From Gordionus sp. m RMFG-2023 (lineage: Eukaryota > Nematomorpha > Gordioida > Chordodea > Parachordodidae), in assembly GCF_954871325.1 (NCBI RefSeq), contig NC_088779.1, forward strand, positions 29,310,623 through 29,374,622: 64,000 nucleotides of DNA. Direction: 5' to 3'. Shown here piece by piece: positions 25,346-36,419 of this stretch; the stretch's first letter is position 1, and each line of letters starts with the position of its first letter. Made by a program: the position numbers and the translations under genes. The notes beneath the pieces are model-generated. The model did not search any database. It saw only the letters and a program-made list of their open reading frames with translations, and was not told the DNA's origin.

Positions 25346-26057
25346 CCGAGGTTAAAATATGCAAATGAAATATTATTCACATTTCCCTCTCTTTAAATAA
25401 AAAATTTAAATTTCACACCCTAGTTTTAATTCAAAAAGTGTTATTTTTAATAAAAATTCTTCATAAGATAATTTTTAGAAAATGATCTCATCACATCATT
25501 TAAATATTTATCTAAAATGAAGATGTAACATAACCACTTGTCTTCAAAAGCTTTATTTCAAAAACATTTTTATCATATTAAGTATTACTTATAAGGGTTA
25601 TTTAAATCAATCATGTGATTTAAACCTTTTAATTCATATGTTTTAATTACATTTTAATATATTTAAAATTAAAGTTTTATCTTCTTGTTTAGGATATTTA
25701 ATGGTTTATTTTTAATTATATCTAAGAATTCATCTTTAGGTTTATTTAATTTACAACAATTGATCATCATTCAAGAAATCAAAAAAATATCAATATTTCA
25801 CAAAGAAATTAAGTAAATAATTTTTTTTAAGGCTTTTTATGTGTTCAAATATATCCATTATGATTTTACATTTTAGTTATTTTAATGATGTATAACATGC
25901 CTTTATTCCGGCATAAAATCTTAATTTATAATAACTTTTTCTTACGTGGATTAGAATAATAAGTAATCATCATTGGTCTCACAATATAGAATTCATAACC
26001 TAACGTTCAACTTCCATATTGGTTCTTTCTAGGTTGTCACATTAGATTAGGTGTTGG

Positions 26058-26422
26058 TCATCATCTTGTCCACCACCCAAGCCAGGACACCATGAAGAAA
26101 GAAGCTTTTTGCATGAAAGAACGTGCTAAGGTTTGATTCTTGGTCATCTCAATAGATTAGGTAGTCATCTCAGTAGATTAGGCATTGGTCATATCAATAG
26201 ATTAGGTAGTCATCTCAATAGATTAGGCAGTCATATCAATAGGTAGTCATCTCAATAGGTTAAGCAGTCATCTCAATAGATTAGGCATTGATCATGTCAA
26301 TAGATTAGGTAGTCATCTCAATAGATTAGGCAGTCATATCAATAAATTAGGTAGTCATCTCATTAAGCAGTCATCATTCTAGTCCACCACCCAGAGCCAG
26401 GGCACCATGAAAAGAAAGAAGG
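26058..26422 (+). repeat. Minisatellite flanked by direct repeats
   Basis: About 26142-26370 is an irregular array of a 20-24 bp unit (AATAGATTAGGCAGTCATCT and variants with TAGGTAGTCAT or TAGGCATTGGTCAT). It is bracketed by two copies of a 45-50 bp sequence in the same orientation: CATCATCTTGTCCACCACCC and CATCATTCTAGTCCACCACC, each continuing to a CACCATGA(A)...AGAAAGAAG end (26059-26105 and 26372-26420). Confidence 0.88.
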
Positions 26423-26714
26423 AAAGGATAAACGTGCGAGTAAGTAAAAATATCTTTTATTATTATTAACTACTTTTTCTTTTTTACACATAGTATATAT
26501 ATTTGATTAAACAAAAAAAAACAAAAAGTAAGGTTATGAAAAATAAAAAGTAATATAAGTTGAATTTGAATTCATAACAAAAAAAAAATATTATTTGAAT
26601 AAATATAATGAATGTACGTTATATAAATTAAAATATATTACTATTCAATAACCAATATTTTAATTTATTAATTCCTATAATGTAACAACTAATATATATA
26701 AATTAAGTTCAAAA

Positions 26715-26960
26715 GTATAATAACTAAATTGTCTGAAATTTATAGGGTAGATATTGCAACATGATATAAAACTTTCTGATAAAATCTGATAAAAAACAAA
26801 TTAAAGTTAAAAAAATAACAAATTGCTGATAAAACATTGACGCTAAAATATTTATTATTGATTGTACCCCAATCACACTCCCCAATTAGACATATGTCGG
26901 TCAGCATTATAAGAAGTTTCTAATATCCTAAATATTTTTTTAAGAAATATATTTTTCAAT
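26715..26960 (+). repeat. Long repeated unit, copy A, 3' part (matches 52135-52390)
   Basis: Shared anchors: TGTCTGAAATT(T/C)ATAGGGTAG and AGCATTATAAGAAGTTTCTA. This extends copy A beyond the terminal exon, so the duplicated unit is longer than the gene inside it. Confidence 0.7.
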
Positions 26961-27034
26961 ATTTATGTGTATGATGACGGGTGTGATCTAATATACACCA
27001 AGGTACTTATATTATCATTTCATTGGTCAATTTG

Positions 27035-27205
27035 GTAATGACGTTGGCCACGAGGTCGAAGCTGCTTGGAGCTGCAGATGTGCTGGTTGATTGGTGGCGT
27101 TTTGATGATAGCTGGAGAACCTTGTGAAACGAATCCTGTTCCAGATACATCAGGCATAACGGTGTATTTATAAGCGGGTTATCCCTATTCGTTGGTGGTT
27201 TTCAT
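27035..27205 (-). other. GC-richer, coding-like island of unknown origin
   Basis: Clearly richer in G and C than its surroundings. The minus strand has an open stretch including MPDVSGTGFVSQGSPAII and TPPINQHICSSKQLRP. Not recognised. Possible sources are a recent insertion or a host exon; it has no counterpart at the matching place in copy B (after 52390). Confidence 0.3.
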
Positions 27206-29440
27206 GCAAATCATGGACCTTAATAAAAAATTTTAATTTAAAATCAGCCCACCCCCCTCCTTCCCATATTAAATAATTAAATATATCTTTAGTTTATGTA
27301 TGCAGACTTTCTCATCCAATACCTTTTAATCAGCCTAAATACGTTTAAATAATAGTCATAGATTAATATGCATACAAATACGTGTGGCTTGCCCACTTAA
27401 GTGTAGATGCCTCCTTATAGAGATTGCAAATTTATTTGCATCCAGTTTGATATAAATAAGAATATCTAGCTTAGTTTTATTGCATAGATCAAGGAGCATA
27501 AGCTTATATCACGTATCATATAAAATTCATTAAGTGAGATGTCATTTAAAGACCTAGAAAAGTTAAATTAATATAATTCTCAATTTTAGATATTTAAAAA
27601 CCATCCACACTATTTGATGTGTAGATAAATGATATATAAATTGTATTAAGGAATCCGCAAATCTCCACCTTAGATTAAATTATAAACTCTAAGTAAGAAA
27701 TAGAAATAATTGCCAATAGAAAATCTTAAATAAATTAGAGATTAAGTAAAATTAATTTATGCACTCATTTCTTCCTATTCTGAAAACACAAAACTCTTCA
27801 AATATAAACTCATTATAAATTTTTAAATAAAATAGACTTTTTATATATTTAAGAAAAACCTAATTATTAGTTTTAGAAAACTATCTTACATACCGTGAAC
27901 CAGCAAATTATTTATAAAAGTTGGTTCAAAACAGTAGATCATTTTTCAAATATTGAATGTTAACTCAGAAAACATATTAATTCCCCCAAATCTGAATTTG
28001 ACATTATGTCAATCCAGCTAATATTATGAAACAGAAATTAACAACCGAGTAACAACAGTTGAAATCTAATAAATCGTTTAGTGTAGATGTAATATTTCCT
28101 AAATTTATTTATGAGATATTATTTTTATATAAATGGCTGCTAAACTTTTTAGCAAAACATTCATAACAGATTTCTTTAGTCAAATAACGCTCTTTCATGG
28201 AGGTTTCCTTATAGATAGGTCAACATGCATAATAGGAGTCAGATCTTACAAAAAGAGTTATTTAACCACCTCACACTTTCCTTAGGATTTATTGTCAAAT
28301 AGAAAGCTTTACTCAGTTGTAAGAAATAAAAAATTTACCATTAATCAATTGAAACTACGTCTAGTCTAACATGGTATTATTGCGGCAATTTTATTTATTA
28401 TTTTAAATAAATTTATTTTTATTATAAAAAATTAATAAAAACTATTTTGTTCTAGACTATATATATTATATATATATATACACGTATATATGTTCACATT
28501 GAATTTCTCATGAAAAACAATAATTTCATAATTAATACGCATTTTTTTTTACTTATCAGAATATATCAATGAATATCCCTTAGTATATCGCACTTTATTT
28601 ACAACATGTGAATAGAGTTTTTCAGACATATAAGTGGGGCTGGATTGATCAACTTCTTATTTGACAAAAATAAAGTGGCAACGGTTTTTACTACAAATGA
28701 TGAAGTGCTTTTTCTGAATATCTAGGTAAATTATGTAGGAATTTATTAATTACAAATAAAAATATCGGCCAATAAGCTTTCTTAGATCTAATCCTTTTTC
28801 AATAATTTTTGTCATTGGAGTCGTTTTAAATCACCTAATTTTTCTCTAAATTATAAAACAGCTTACTCTTAGTCTCAAAATTTTGTCAAGCGATAGCTAA
28901 GTTAAAAAAATAATAAGATTATTATTAAATTTAAAAAAAAGGAAAATTTAACATTAAAATTTGTTAATTTTAAATGTTAAAAGTCTATTATTATATCTCC
29001 TTAATAATAATACTTCATTTGTGTTTAATAAAATATAAAAATTTTTTATATCAAATATTGGGAGAAAAATCTTATGCCGAAAAATATTTAATTTATACTT
29101 TTATTGCTATTAAAATTATATTAAAGTATGAATTGCGCTATGGCTTATATACTATTTTAGATATTTGTTTAGATAATATTCATTTGATAAATATAATTTT
29201 ATGATGCCTCCTTCTTACCAGGTATCAGATGTGAATATGATGTTGGTAGAGCGAAATTATTCTCATTTATTATAATTACTCTGAAATTATCAAAACATGG
29301 GTTAATGAGTAGCTGAAATATCTCTCGATCTAACTTGGTACTAACTAGGACATGTCCAAAATCAGGCACTAAGCCCTTATCCTATTTAAGATAGAATAAA
29401 GAATTATTTCTGCTAAGATTATCTTGCACCGAAGGTATTC
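27206..29440. other. AT-rich sequence, nothing recognised
   Basis: No motif, terminal repeat or gene family was seen. A TA-rich run lies near 28457-28481. The plus frame at 28974-29204 (76 codons) is low-complexity and unsupported. Confidence 0.5.
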
Positions 29441-29509
29441 GAGGATTATTCAGGTTTTTACTATCTAATCGTTTCTCTATAATCGGTTCTTTTAATCATC
29501 AATAACCAT

Positions 29510-30230
29510 TATTATAAAATTGATATTTTGCGCAGTAGTTATAACCCGTTAAAATTTTTTGAGTACAAGCTGAGTTCTTAAAAAATATTTGGTTTATGCT
29601 TAGTATCAAGCAAAACGGTTTCTGATTAAATCACACCGAAAATGATACAAATCTCAAAAATGAATCCCATCTATAAACATTTACTCAAATTACAAGTTCC
29701 CACTTCTGAGAATAATTTATAATATATCTTTATAAGTAAACTTCACTTGTTTACATAAATTTTTAACCTTTTTAAAATATTGAATTTTTGAAATTTTATT
29801 ATCAAAAACAGGTTCAATTTTAATATAATTAAAAACATTCAATTTTAAATTAAAAAATTAATTTAATTATCTAAATCGTAGATGTTATGATTAATTAAAT
29901 AGTAGAGATAACCCATCATAAAAAAAAGTTTTGTTATTATATCTTGTATTTTATAATTATTATTATTCTACTTTAAAATGACCTAAAATAAAGTTTGCAA
30001 CGGGGAGAGTTTATAACCTCCCATATGATCCTGAAAAGAAAACAAGGCTTTGAGAAAAAATGATCAATCAAAATACAGGTGATAAACTGCTGGGAGATAA
30101 AATTTTCTGAAAAATAATCTCGAGAAATAAAATTATACCTAAAAAAAATATGTAGAAATTTAAGTCTTAGGAAAATAAATATCTATATATTTAAAAATAT
30201 ACCAAGGGTAATATGTATATGTTACTATTC
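29510..30230 (+). repeat. Long repeated unit, copy B, 5' part (matches 57360-57960)
   Basis: Shared anchors: TTG(C/CTC)AGTAGTTA..CCCGTT, CACTTGTTTACATAAATTTT / ACTTGTTTACACAAATTTTC, and TAGATGTTATGATTAA. The orientation is the same in copy C. Confidence 0.7.
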
Positions 30231-30264
30231 CTCTTTATGTGTTTATATTTTTGGACCTCAGCAC

Positions 30265-30337
30265 GCCGCTTAGGCCTAAAGCGGCCCATCACGCATTTTA
30301 GAATAATTTTATGACCTGGTCTGTAACTGACCAGGTC
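30265..30337. repeat. Two perfect short hairpins
   Basis: 30265-30285: GCCGCTT, AGGCCTA, AAGCGGC. 30313-30337: GACCTGGTC, 7-base loop, GACCAGGTC. Both are much richer in GC than the surroundings. They may be ends of unidentified mobile elements. Confidence 0.65.
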
Positions 30338-31048
30338 CATAATTTTTTTTTTCTAAAGGCTTCCTAGTCCGGCAAATAATAATTTTATTTTTGTGGAAGA
30401 AAAATAATAAATTTAAATAATTCAATCTTAAGTAAAATTAAAATATTGTGGGTTGGCTCAGAAATATATTGACTAATCTTTCATAGAAATTAAATTTCTT
30501 TATTTAGTTATTGTTAATACATCATGAACTAAGCATTTATCATTTTAATTTATCATGAATTTATATAGAAATATATAAAAGAAATATCTTTATCAAATCT
30601 AAATCACAGGCTATTTTTTTCAAAAATAAATATTACACTCATATTAATAAAGTAAATATGCTATAAACAAACAACCATATTCCAAAATCTTCAATATTCA
30701 TTTAAAATATTAATAAAATATAAAATTTCTTTGAATTATATATTTGATGGTAAGTATAATATTAAGGAGCTTAAACAGTCAGAAAAATCGTGTAATTTCC
30801 TAATAGATTTTTGTCAATATTTAAGAGTTATGTAATTAAGTTGAATGAAATATCAATTTATTTCAAGCTAAAGTTTAAAATTTTTGCTCGAGTAGTATTA
30901 AAAGGGAGTAATATTGTTCATTTCCTTTTATCCACAAATTCCAAAATCATTCTTTGTATTTTTAAAAGTCTGGATAGATTCAGTTATTTTAATAAATCAA
31001 TCGATCTCGCTGGAATGACTTAACGATAAAATATTTTAATGTAAAAAA

Positions 31049-31141
31049 ATGGCGTCTGAAATTCTGCAACGGAGAGGCTACAAGCAAGCAGCCATAGGTG
31101 CCTACATAATTTTGAGCACCAACTTAATAGCAATGCAATAA
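31049..31141 (+). CDS. Small conserved reading frame, first copy (30 codons)
   Basis: Starts in AAAAAAATGG context. Begins MASEILQRRGYKQAA and ends LIAMQ at TAA. In the second copy (31935-32042) the first 15 codons differ only at three synonymous third or first positions (TCT/TCG, CTG/TTG, CAA/CAG), a later insertion is 15 bases long (five codons), and the stop is at the same place. This favours protein coding, though the sample is tiny. It could be the first exon of the repeated gene or a separate small protein. Confidence 0.4.
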   Translation: MASEILQRRGYKQAAIGAYIILSTNLIAMQ

Positions 31142-31934
31142 GTTTTACCTGATTCGTATTAGATATATGCTATATCATACAGATTTTAACCAATATATTT
31201 TTAAATAATAATATATAAATTTATACAAGTTTAAGCCTATGGCTTGATATAGTGCTAAATTATAGATTATGGAATTTTCATTTGTAATAATAAAGAGAAT
31301 ATTCTTATTAAAACATGTTCGCAAGTTATTTCTAAAACTTTGGCAATATATTATATTAATTATTGATTGTTTTCTGGTGGGGTCATCCTTCGTGAAAATA
31401 TTTGTAGATAACCTTAAATAAATTTATATTATAGTTTATACTAATAAATGAAAAAATGAACTTTAAACAAATAAGAATTCAAACAAACATAAGTTCAAAG
31501 GTGAACTAAATTATAATTTAACAAACATATTAAATCCATCTTATTTAATACTTAAAACTATATAAAATAATTTATTTTCAAATTGTATAAAATATTTTTA
31601 TTCCAAATTTAAAATTTATTTATTTGATTGGTCAGTATAATGTTAAGGAGTTTAAGCAGTCAGAGAAATAGTGTAATTTCCCAATTGATATTTGCCAATA
31701 TTTAAGAGTTTGGTATTTTTGTTGAAATATCATATGTTCAATCATTTTTTATAACAATTTATTTCAAGGTAAAGTTAAATTTTTTGCTAAAGTAGAATTA
31801 AAATGGCGTAATATTATTCATCTTAAATTTGACCCCTTTTATCCACAAATTCTAAATTCTTTGAATTTTTAAAAGTCTGGATAGAATCAGTTATTTTAAT
31901 AAATCAATCGATCTCGCTGGTATGACTTAAAAAA

Positions 31935-32042
31935 ATGGCGTCGGAAATTTTGCAGCGGAGAGGCTACAAGCAAGCAGCCCTAGTACCAAGTACACATCCT
32001 ATTTACCCAATTATCAGCACCAGCTTAATATCAATGCAATAA
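31935..32042 (+). CDS. Small conserved reading frame, second copy (35 codons)
   Basis: Begins MASEILQRRGYKQAA and ends SLISMQ at TAA. Five codons longer than the first copy, in frame. Copy A (10538) has only a weakly similar frame, and copy C keeps just the end of the sequence without the ATG. Confidence 0.4.
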   Translation: MASEILQRRGYKQAALVPSTHPIYPIISTSLISMQ

Positions 32043-32879
32043 GTTTTACCTGATTCGTATTAAATGTATGCTATATCCTACAGATTTTGACCAATTTTTA
32101 AACAATAATATATAAGTTAGTACAAGTTTAAACCTATGGCTGATATAGTGCTAAATTATAGATTATGGAATTTTCATTTATAATATAAATAATAATCAGA
32201 ATATTCTTATTAAAACATGTTCGCCAGATATTTCTAAAACTTTGGATATTATATTATTTATTGTTTGTTTTCTGGTATGGTCATCCTTCGTGAAAATATT
32301 TGTAAATAACCATAAATAAATTTATATTATAGCTTATACTAATAAATGAAAAAATGAACTTTAAACAAATAAGAATTCAAATAAACTTAGGTTTAAAGGT
32401 GAACTAAATTATTATTTAACAAACATATTATACCCATCTTATTTAATACTTAAAACTATATAAAATAATTTATTTTCCAATTGTATAAAATTTATTTTTT
32501 TCAAATTTAAAATTTCCAAAGTTGATATGTTAAATTACCATTTAATTATTATGCTAATATCTATTCTTGGATCTTCATTCTACACTATTAATGGAATTAG
32601 ATTTAAAGATAATAGTATATTAATACTAATTAATTTCCCGTTATTAGCTACAATATTTTATATTTAGGCAAAATTTTTTTTATATCTACAACAGTTTTTT
32701 AAATGAACCTTTACTACAACTATTTTCCCATTTTACTTTTTAGTCTGGTTTTTTTTTAAATATTCATGTTTTTTACATATTAAGTAAATTTTTATATTTA
32801 GCTAAAAATTTTATTCTCTTTCTATTTAATTTATTTTTTGCGTTAGCTATTTTCTTATTTCCCCATTACTTTTTCCCCT

Positions 32880-33770
32880 TAATATGATAGGCGTGGACTA
32901 TAAAATCGGTTTACATTAAAATTTACTTTTTAAAAATTTAATTAGTTCTACATTAGTAGATACGAAAAATATTTAAGATAACGAATATATAAAAAAATTT
33001 TAAAAAAATGGTATAAAAATAATTAAAAATGAAAATGCTAAGTGAATAATTCGGACCAAGGATTTTTTAAATTATTAGAACTGATTAATGTGATAGGAAA
33101 GTTTTATTTAGTTTATAAAAACGAGAGATATATGTTTTTTTCTTTATGGAATTATAATCATTAAAAGATTCAAATGGCTTATCCAAATGAGCAGGAATAT
33201 GTAGCTATGATGGGATAAAGCAATTATCATCCATCGGATAAGAATATTTTAGGCATTTTAATGTCTAAACTCTGAAAAGAGGGTGATGTAAATCCCAGAC
33301 CAAGGGTTTGACAGATAAAGGGAACTATAGTTTTGCTGTAATGGCATTTTTTTTTACATATACTGAACGTTGGTTTAAGAGTGCAAGAGAGATTTATCTT
33401 TTCTTTCTTTAAGAAATGTAGCAATAATTTATTTTAGATATAAATTTGCAAAGGAGCTGGCATCCAAAACAGTCTGAGAAAAAAATATTAAATTTTTATT
33501 AATGTAAAAAATTGATTTTGGAATTTAATTTTTATTAATAGGTGTTTATAAAAAATTGTCACCTTGGTATCGGCCAAAAACACTCTGATTACCATATGTC
33601 AATTTATCAATTCTACTTTACAAAATATAATCGTCTTCTTTTTTTTTTATGTAAGATTATATTATAATTAAATCGTAGGTATTACCATAGGGTGGGGAAA
33701 TAGAAAGTTTCCTACATTCAATCCGAAATTTACCTGTTTTTGTAAAAATATCATATTAATCTTGAAATAT
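32880..33770 (+). repeat. Long repeated unit, copy B (matches 11340-12010)
   Basis: Continuous diverged match. The minus frame 33227-33424 (65 codons, MLHFLKKEKINLSC start) falls in a part missing from copy A (about 33290-33590) and is not recognised; it may be an insertion. Confidence 0.6.
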
Positions 33771-34665
33771 TCATTTCAAAATATTCCGTTTTAGAAATTA
33801 TATCGGCAGAAAGATTCTCATATTCAATCGTTTTGATTAAATTATATATTGTCATTTTTAGATTTCGATAATTTTTCTTTTATTGTTAATGATTATATTT
33901 TTGAAGTTAAAAATATAAATAAATTTAAAATCAATAATAGTAAGCTGATATGAAATAAATATGGTTATTACATATATTTGCAATAACATCAAAACATTTC
34001 AAAATCAAAATATTTATTAATTATATATATAGGGTATCTTTGCGCAGGTAATTTTAATAAAAAAAAATATTAATTGCATCATTATCTATAGTAAAAAATA
34101 ATAATTTTGGTATATAAAATATATATTCAGTATATGGGTATTATTTTAGCTACCCGAAGCATTCTGACTACCCGAACCTCAGAAGAAAATTTTTATTACT
34201 AACCAAACCCGACCCGATTAAAATGATTTTAGAATTTGAGTTTTAATAATATAAAATTTAAGGAAAAATTAAAAATTATAATAAGTATTCACATATTGTC
34301 ACCTTTTAATAGTTTACCTAACCTCTATAAAAGGAAATAGTTTATTTGGGAAATGAAAATTACGTAAATGATTGTGACAATGTGCAAGATTAAAAATAAA
34401 ATGTTATTCTTTCACTGAAATAAAATGCTTATAGAGCTTATTTCTAATATTTTTATTTTGGGGCGAGCAATCTCTTAGAGATCGACCATGCCCTGAGATA
34501 AAAGTCTCAATGTCAGAGCCTCACTATGTAACACTAAAGAAAACGTTTATACCCTAGAAATTTTCAAAATCTCTTCATCATTATAATATCTTTCAAATAT
34601 TGAATTTTTTATAATATTTATTTATTTTGAAAAAAAAATTGTTTCTTTGAAATAACGGTTTGATT

Positions 34666-34881
34666 TAGTGTTGTAAAACGGTTCCATTTAAGCCAATTTT
34701 TAAAAACGGCTAACTCAATATTTTTGCCAGGAAAATATTGCCTAAACTTCGAAAATTTGTTAATAGATGTACAAACATTTGGGCTATTCTATGACTAAAA
34801 TCTTTAGACTTGCGTAATATTTTAATAATGAGTTAACCCTTTTTTAAAAATCGGCTCAAATCGAACCGTTTAACCACACTA
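34666..34881. mobile_element. Complete MITE of the TAGTGTTG family (216 bp)
   Basis: Ends TAGTGTTGTAAAACGGTTC and GAACCGTTTAACCACACTA. Flanks are GTTTGATT (34658-34665) and GTTTTATT (34882-34889), 7 of 8 matching. This is the same insertion as 17840-18038 in copy A. Confidence 0.85.
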
Positions 34882-35286
34882 GTTTTATTAAAATTTTAGA
34901 TATGAACTAATTATTTTTATAATAATGTCAGAAAGTAACGTTTATTAGGTTTAGGATGATAAGATTTTATATTTTATTAATTATAGAAATTAATAAATTA
35001 TTCCATTTTAAAAAAAATATATAAAAAGCAACTGAGATCTATAGTGACTCCGGCGAAGATTGCAGTACTTATACAAATAAATTTATATGAAAAAAAATAA
35101 AATTGAAATGGTTTCCTATAATTATGATTAATAAATAATATTAATTATAAATGGAAATAATATCTTATTTTTTTAAATATTTTTTTATATAATAACATTT
35201 TATTAAAATAGTATAATTAATAAATTGCATTTCTTTAAAAGAATTAGGTTGAAATAGTTTTATAAAATATTTTTTCATATTTTTAG

Positions 35287-35352
35287 TTGAACCTGAATCT
35301 GGTATATCTAAAATAATTTTTATATTTTAAACCGAATATACGCCCTAACGAT
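35287..35352 (+). pseudogene. Candidate exon of the repeated gene, copy B
   Basis: Preceded by the pyrimidine-rich acceptor TTTTTTCATATTTTTAG. In phase 1 it reads VEPESGISKIIFIF and then hits TAA because of one extra T compared with copy A; after that base it continues KPNIRPND. GTAATG at 35353 is a possible donor. Confidence 0.4.
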
Positions 35353-36419
35353 GTAATGGAATAGTTCTATAAACGGTCATAGGCTCCTAGATCAGCCAGG
35401 CTTTTTTAAATTTTATATTTTAGAACAATTTTTCCTTTAAAAAAAACAGTTTTTATTACATTCTATTAAAAAATCGCTTTATACATTTGTTGTGTAAAAT
35501 AAATATGCATTCAAATAACCTACTATATATATAATTATTTAGCCCTTAAAATTATTTACAAAAAAAATAGAACTTACAAGTCTTAAAGAATTTATTAACA
35601 AAACTAAGAAAAATAATTTCTGGCCAGGTTATAAGCTGTAATAAAAAAATTATTATTTAATTTTGTATAGAAATAGGCATGTTTAACACTTGTAGCTAAT
35701 ATATCTATTTAGAAAAATAAATAAGAGGTAAATAGTGGTGTCCTATAATATAATAAAATATAAATATTAATTAAACTATTATTAAATCAAGAAATATTAA
35801 TTTTACTTTCTCATACACATATTTTATATTGTTATTTCATGTTAATAATAAATTCTTAAAATAAGATACTAAATCAAATTATTAACTTCCAAGAAAATTG
35901 GGTCTAGCCTAAAACTATAAGCCTTGTTTTAATTTTATAAATTTTGATATTAAATATATTTATCCTTTTCTTGACAAAAACGTGTTCTTGGCCAGTTATC
36001 TTTCTTGCTTAAATATTGAAAAAGTAAAAATGTTAAAAGTTTTAAAGGTAAATATTTACTTACACTTGAGCATTAAAGATATCTATTTTAAGTTTAAACC
36101 CTTTATTACATAACTACTAATCAGTCACAGAGTGTATTTTTTAACCTTTCTTAAATTTATTTTATTTGGCACTAAAATTACATTTGTGTCTATATAGCAT
36201 TCGTTCATATAAAAAACATTTATTATTATATTTATTTCAATTCTTGAGAGTATTATATTCGAATTTCAATAAATAACTAATGTCTTAAAATATGATTTAC
36301 TCTAATAATTTTTATCTCATTATATATTTTAGGGGGTGGCGGCTATAATAGTTAGTTATAAATTTTTTCATACAATTATATAATAGACGAGGAAAATAAA
36401 AATCAGAGGATAAAATAAT

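Larger units (their letters stand above)
30744..32520 (+). repeat. Tandem duplication of about 880 bp within copy B
   Basis: 30744-31620 and 31623-32515 match along their whole length. Shared starts are TTGATGGTAAGTATAAT and TTGATTGGTCAGTATAAT. Both contain TCAATCGATCTCGCTGG, the ATGGCGTC small frame, TTTTACCTGATTCGTATTA, and GTGAAAATATTTGTA. Copies A and C have one unit. Confidence 0.85.
34015..36400 (+). repeat. Long repeated unit, copy B, middle part (matches 17140-19700)
   Basis: See the copy A entry. It contains two exon-like places: after TTTTTAG at 35286 (VEPESGISKIIFIF, phase 1) and before GTAAATATTT at 36048 (open frame DKNVFLASYLSCLNIEKVKM ending at 36047). Confidence 0.65.

Noticed and set aside
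26142-26372. CRISPR-like array
   Set aside because: The repeat units are directly adjacent with no unique spacers and irregular lengths, and the DNA is eukaryotic; it is a minisatellite.
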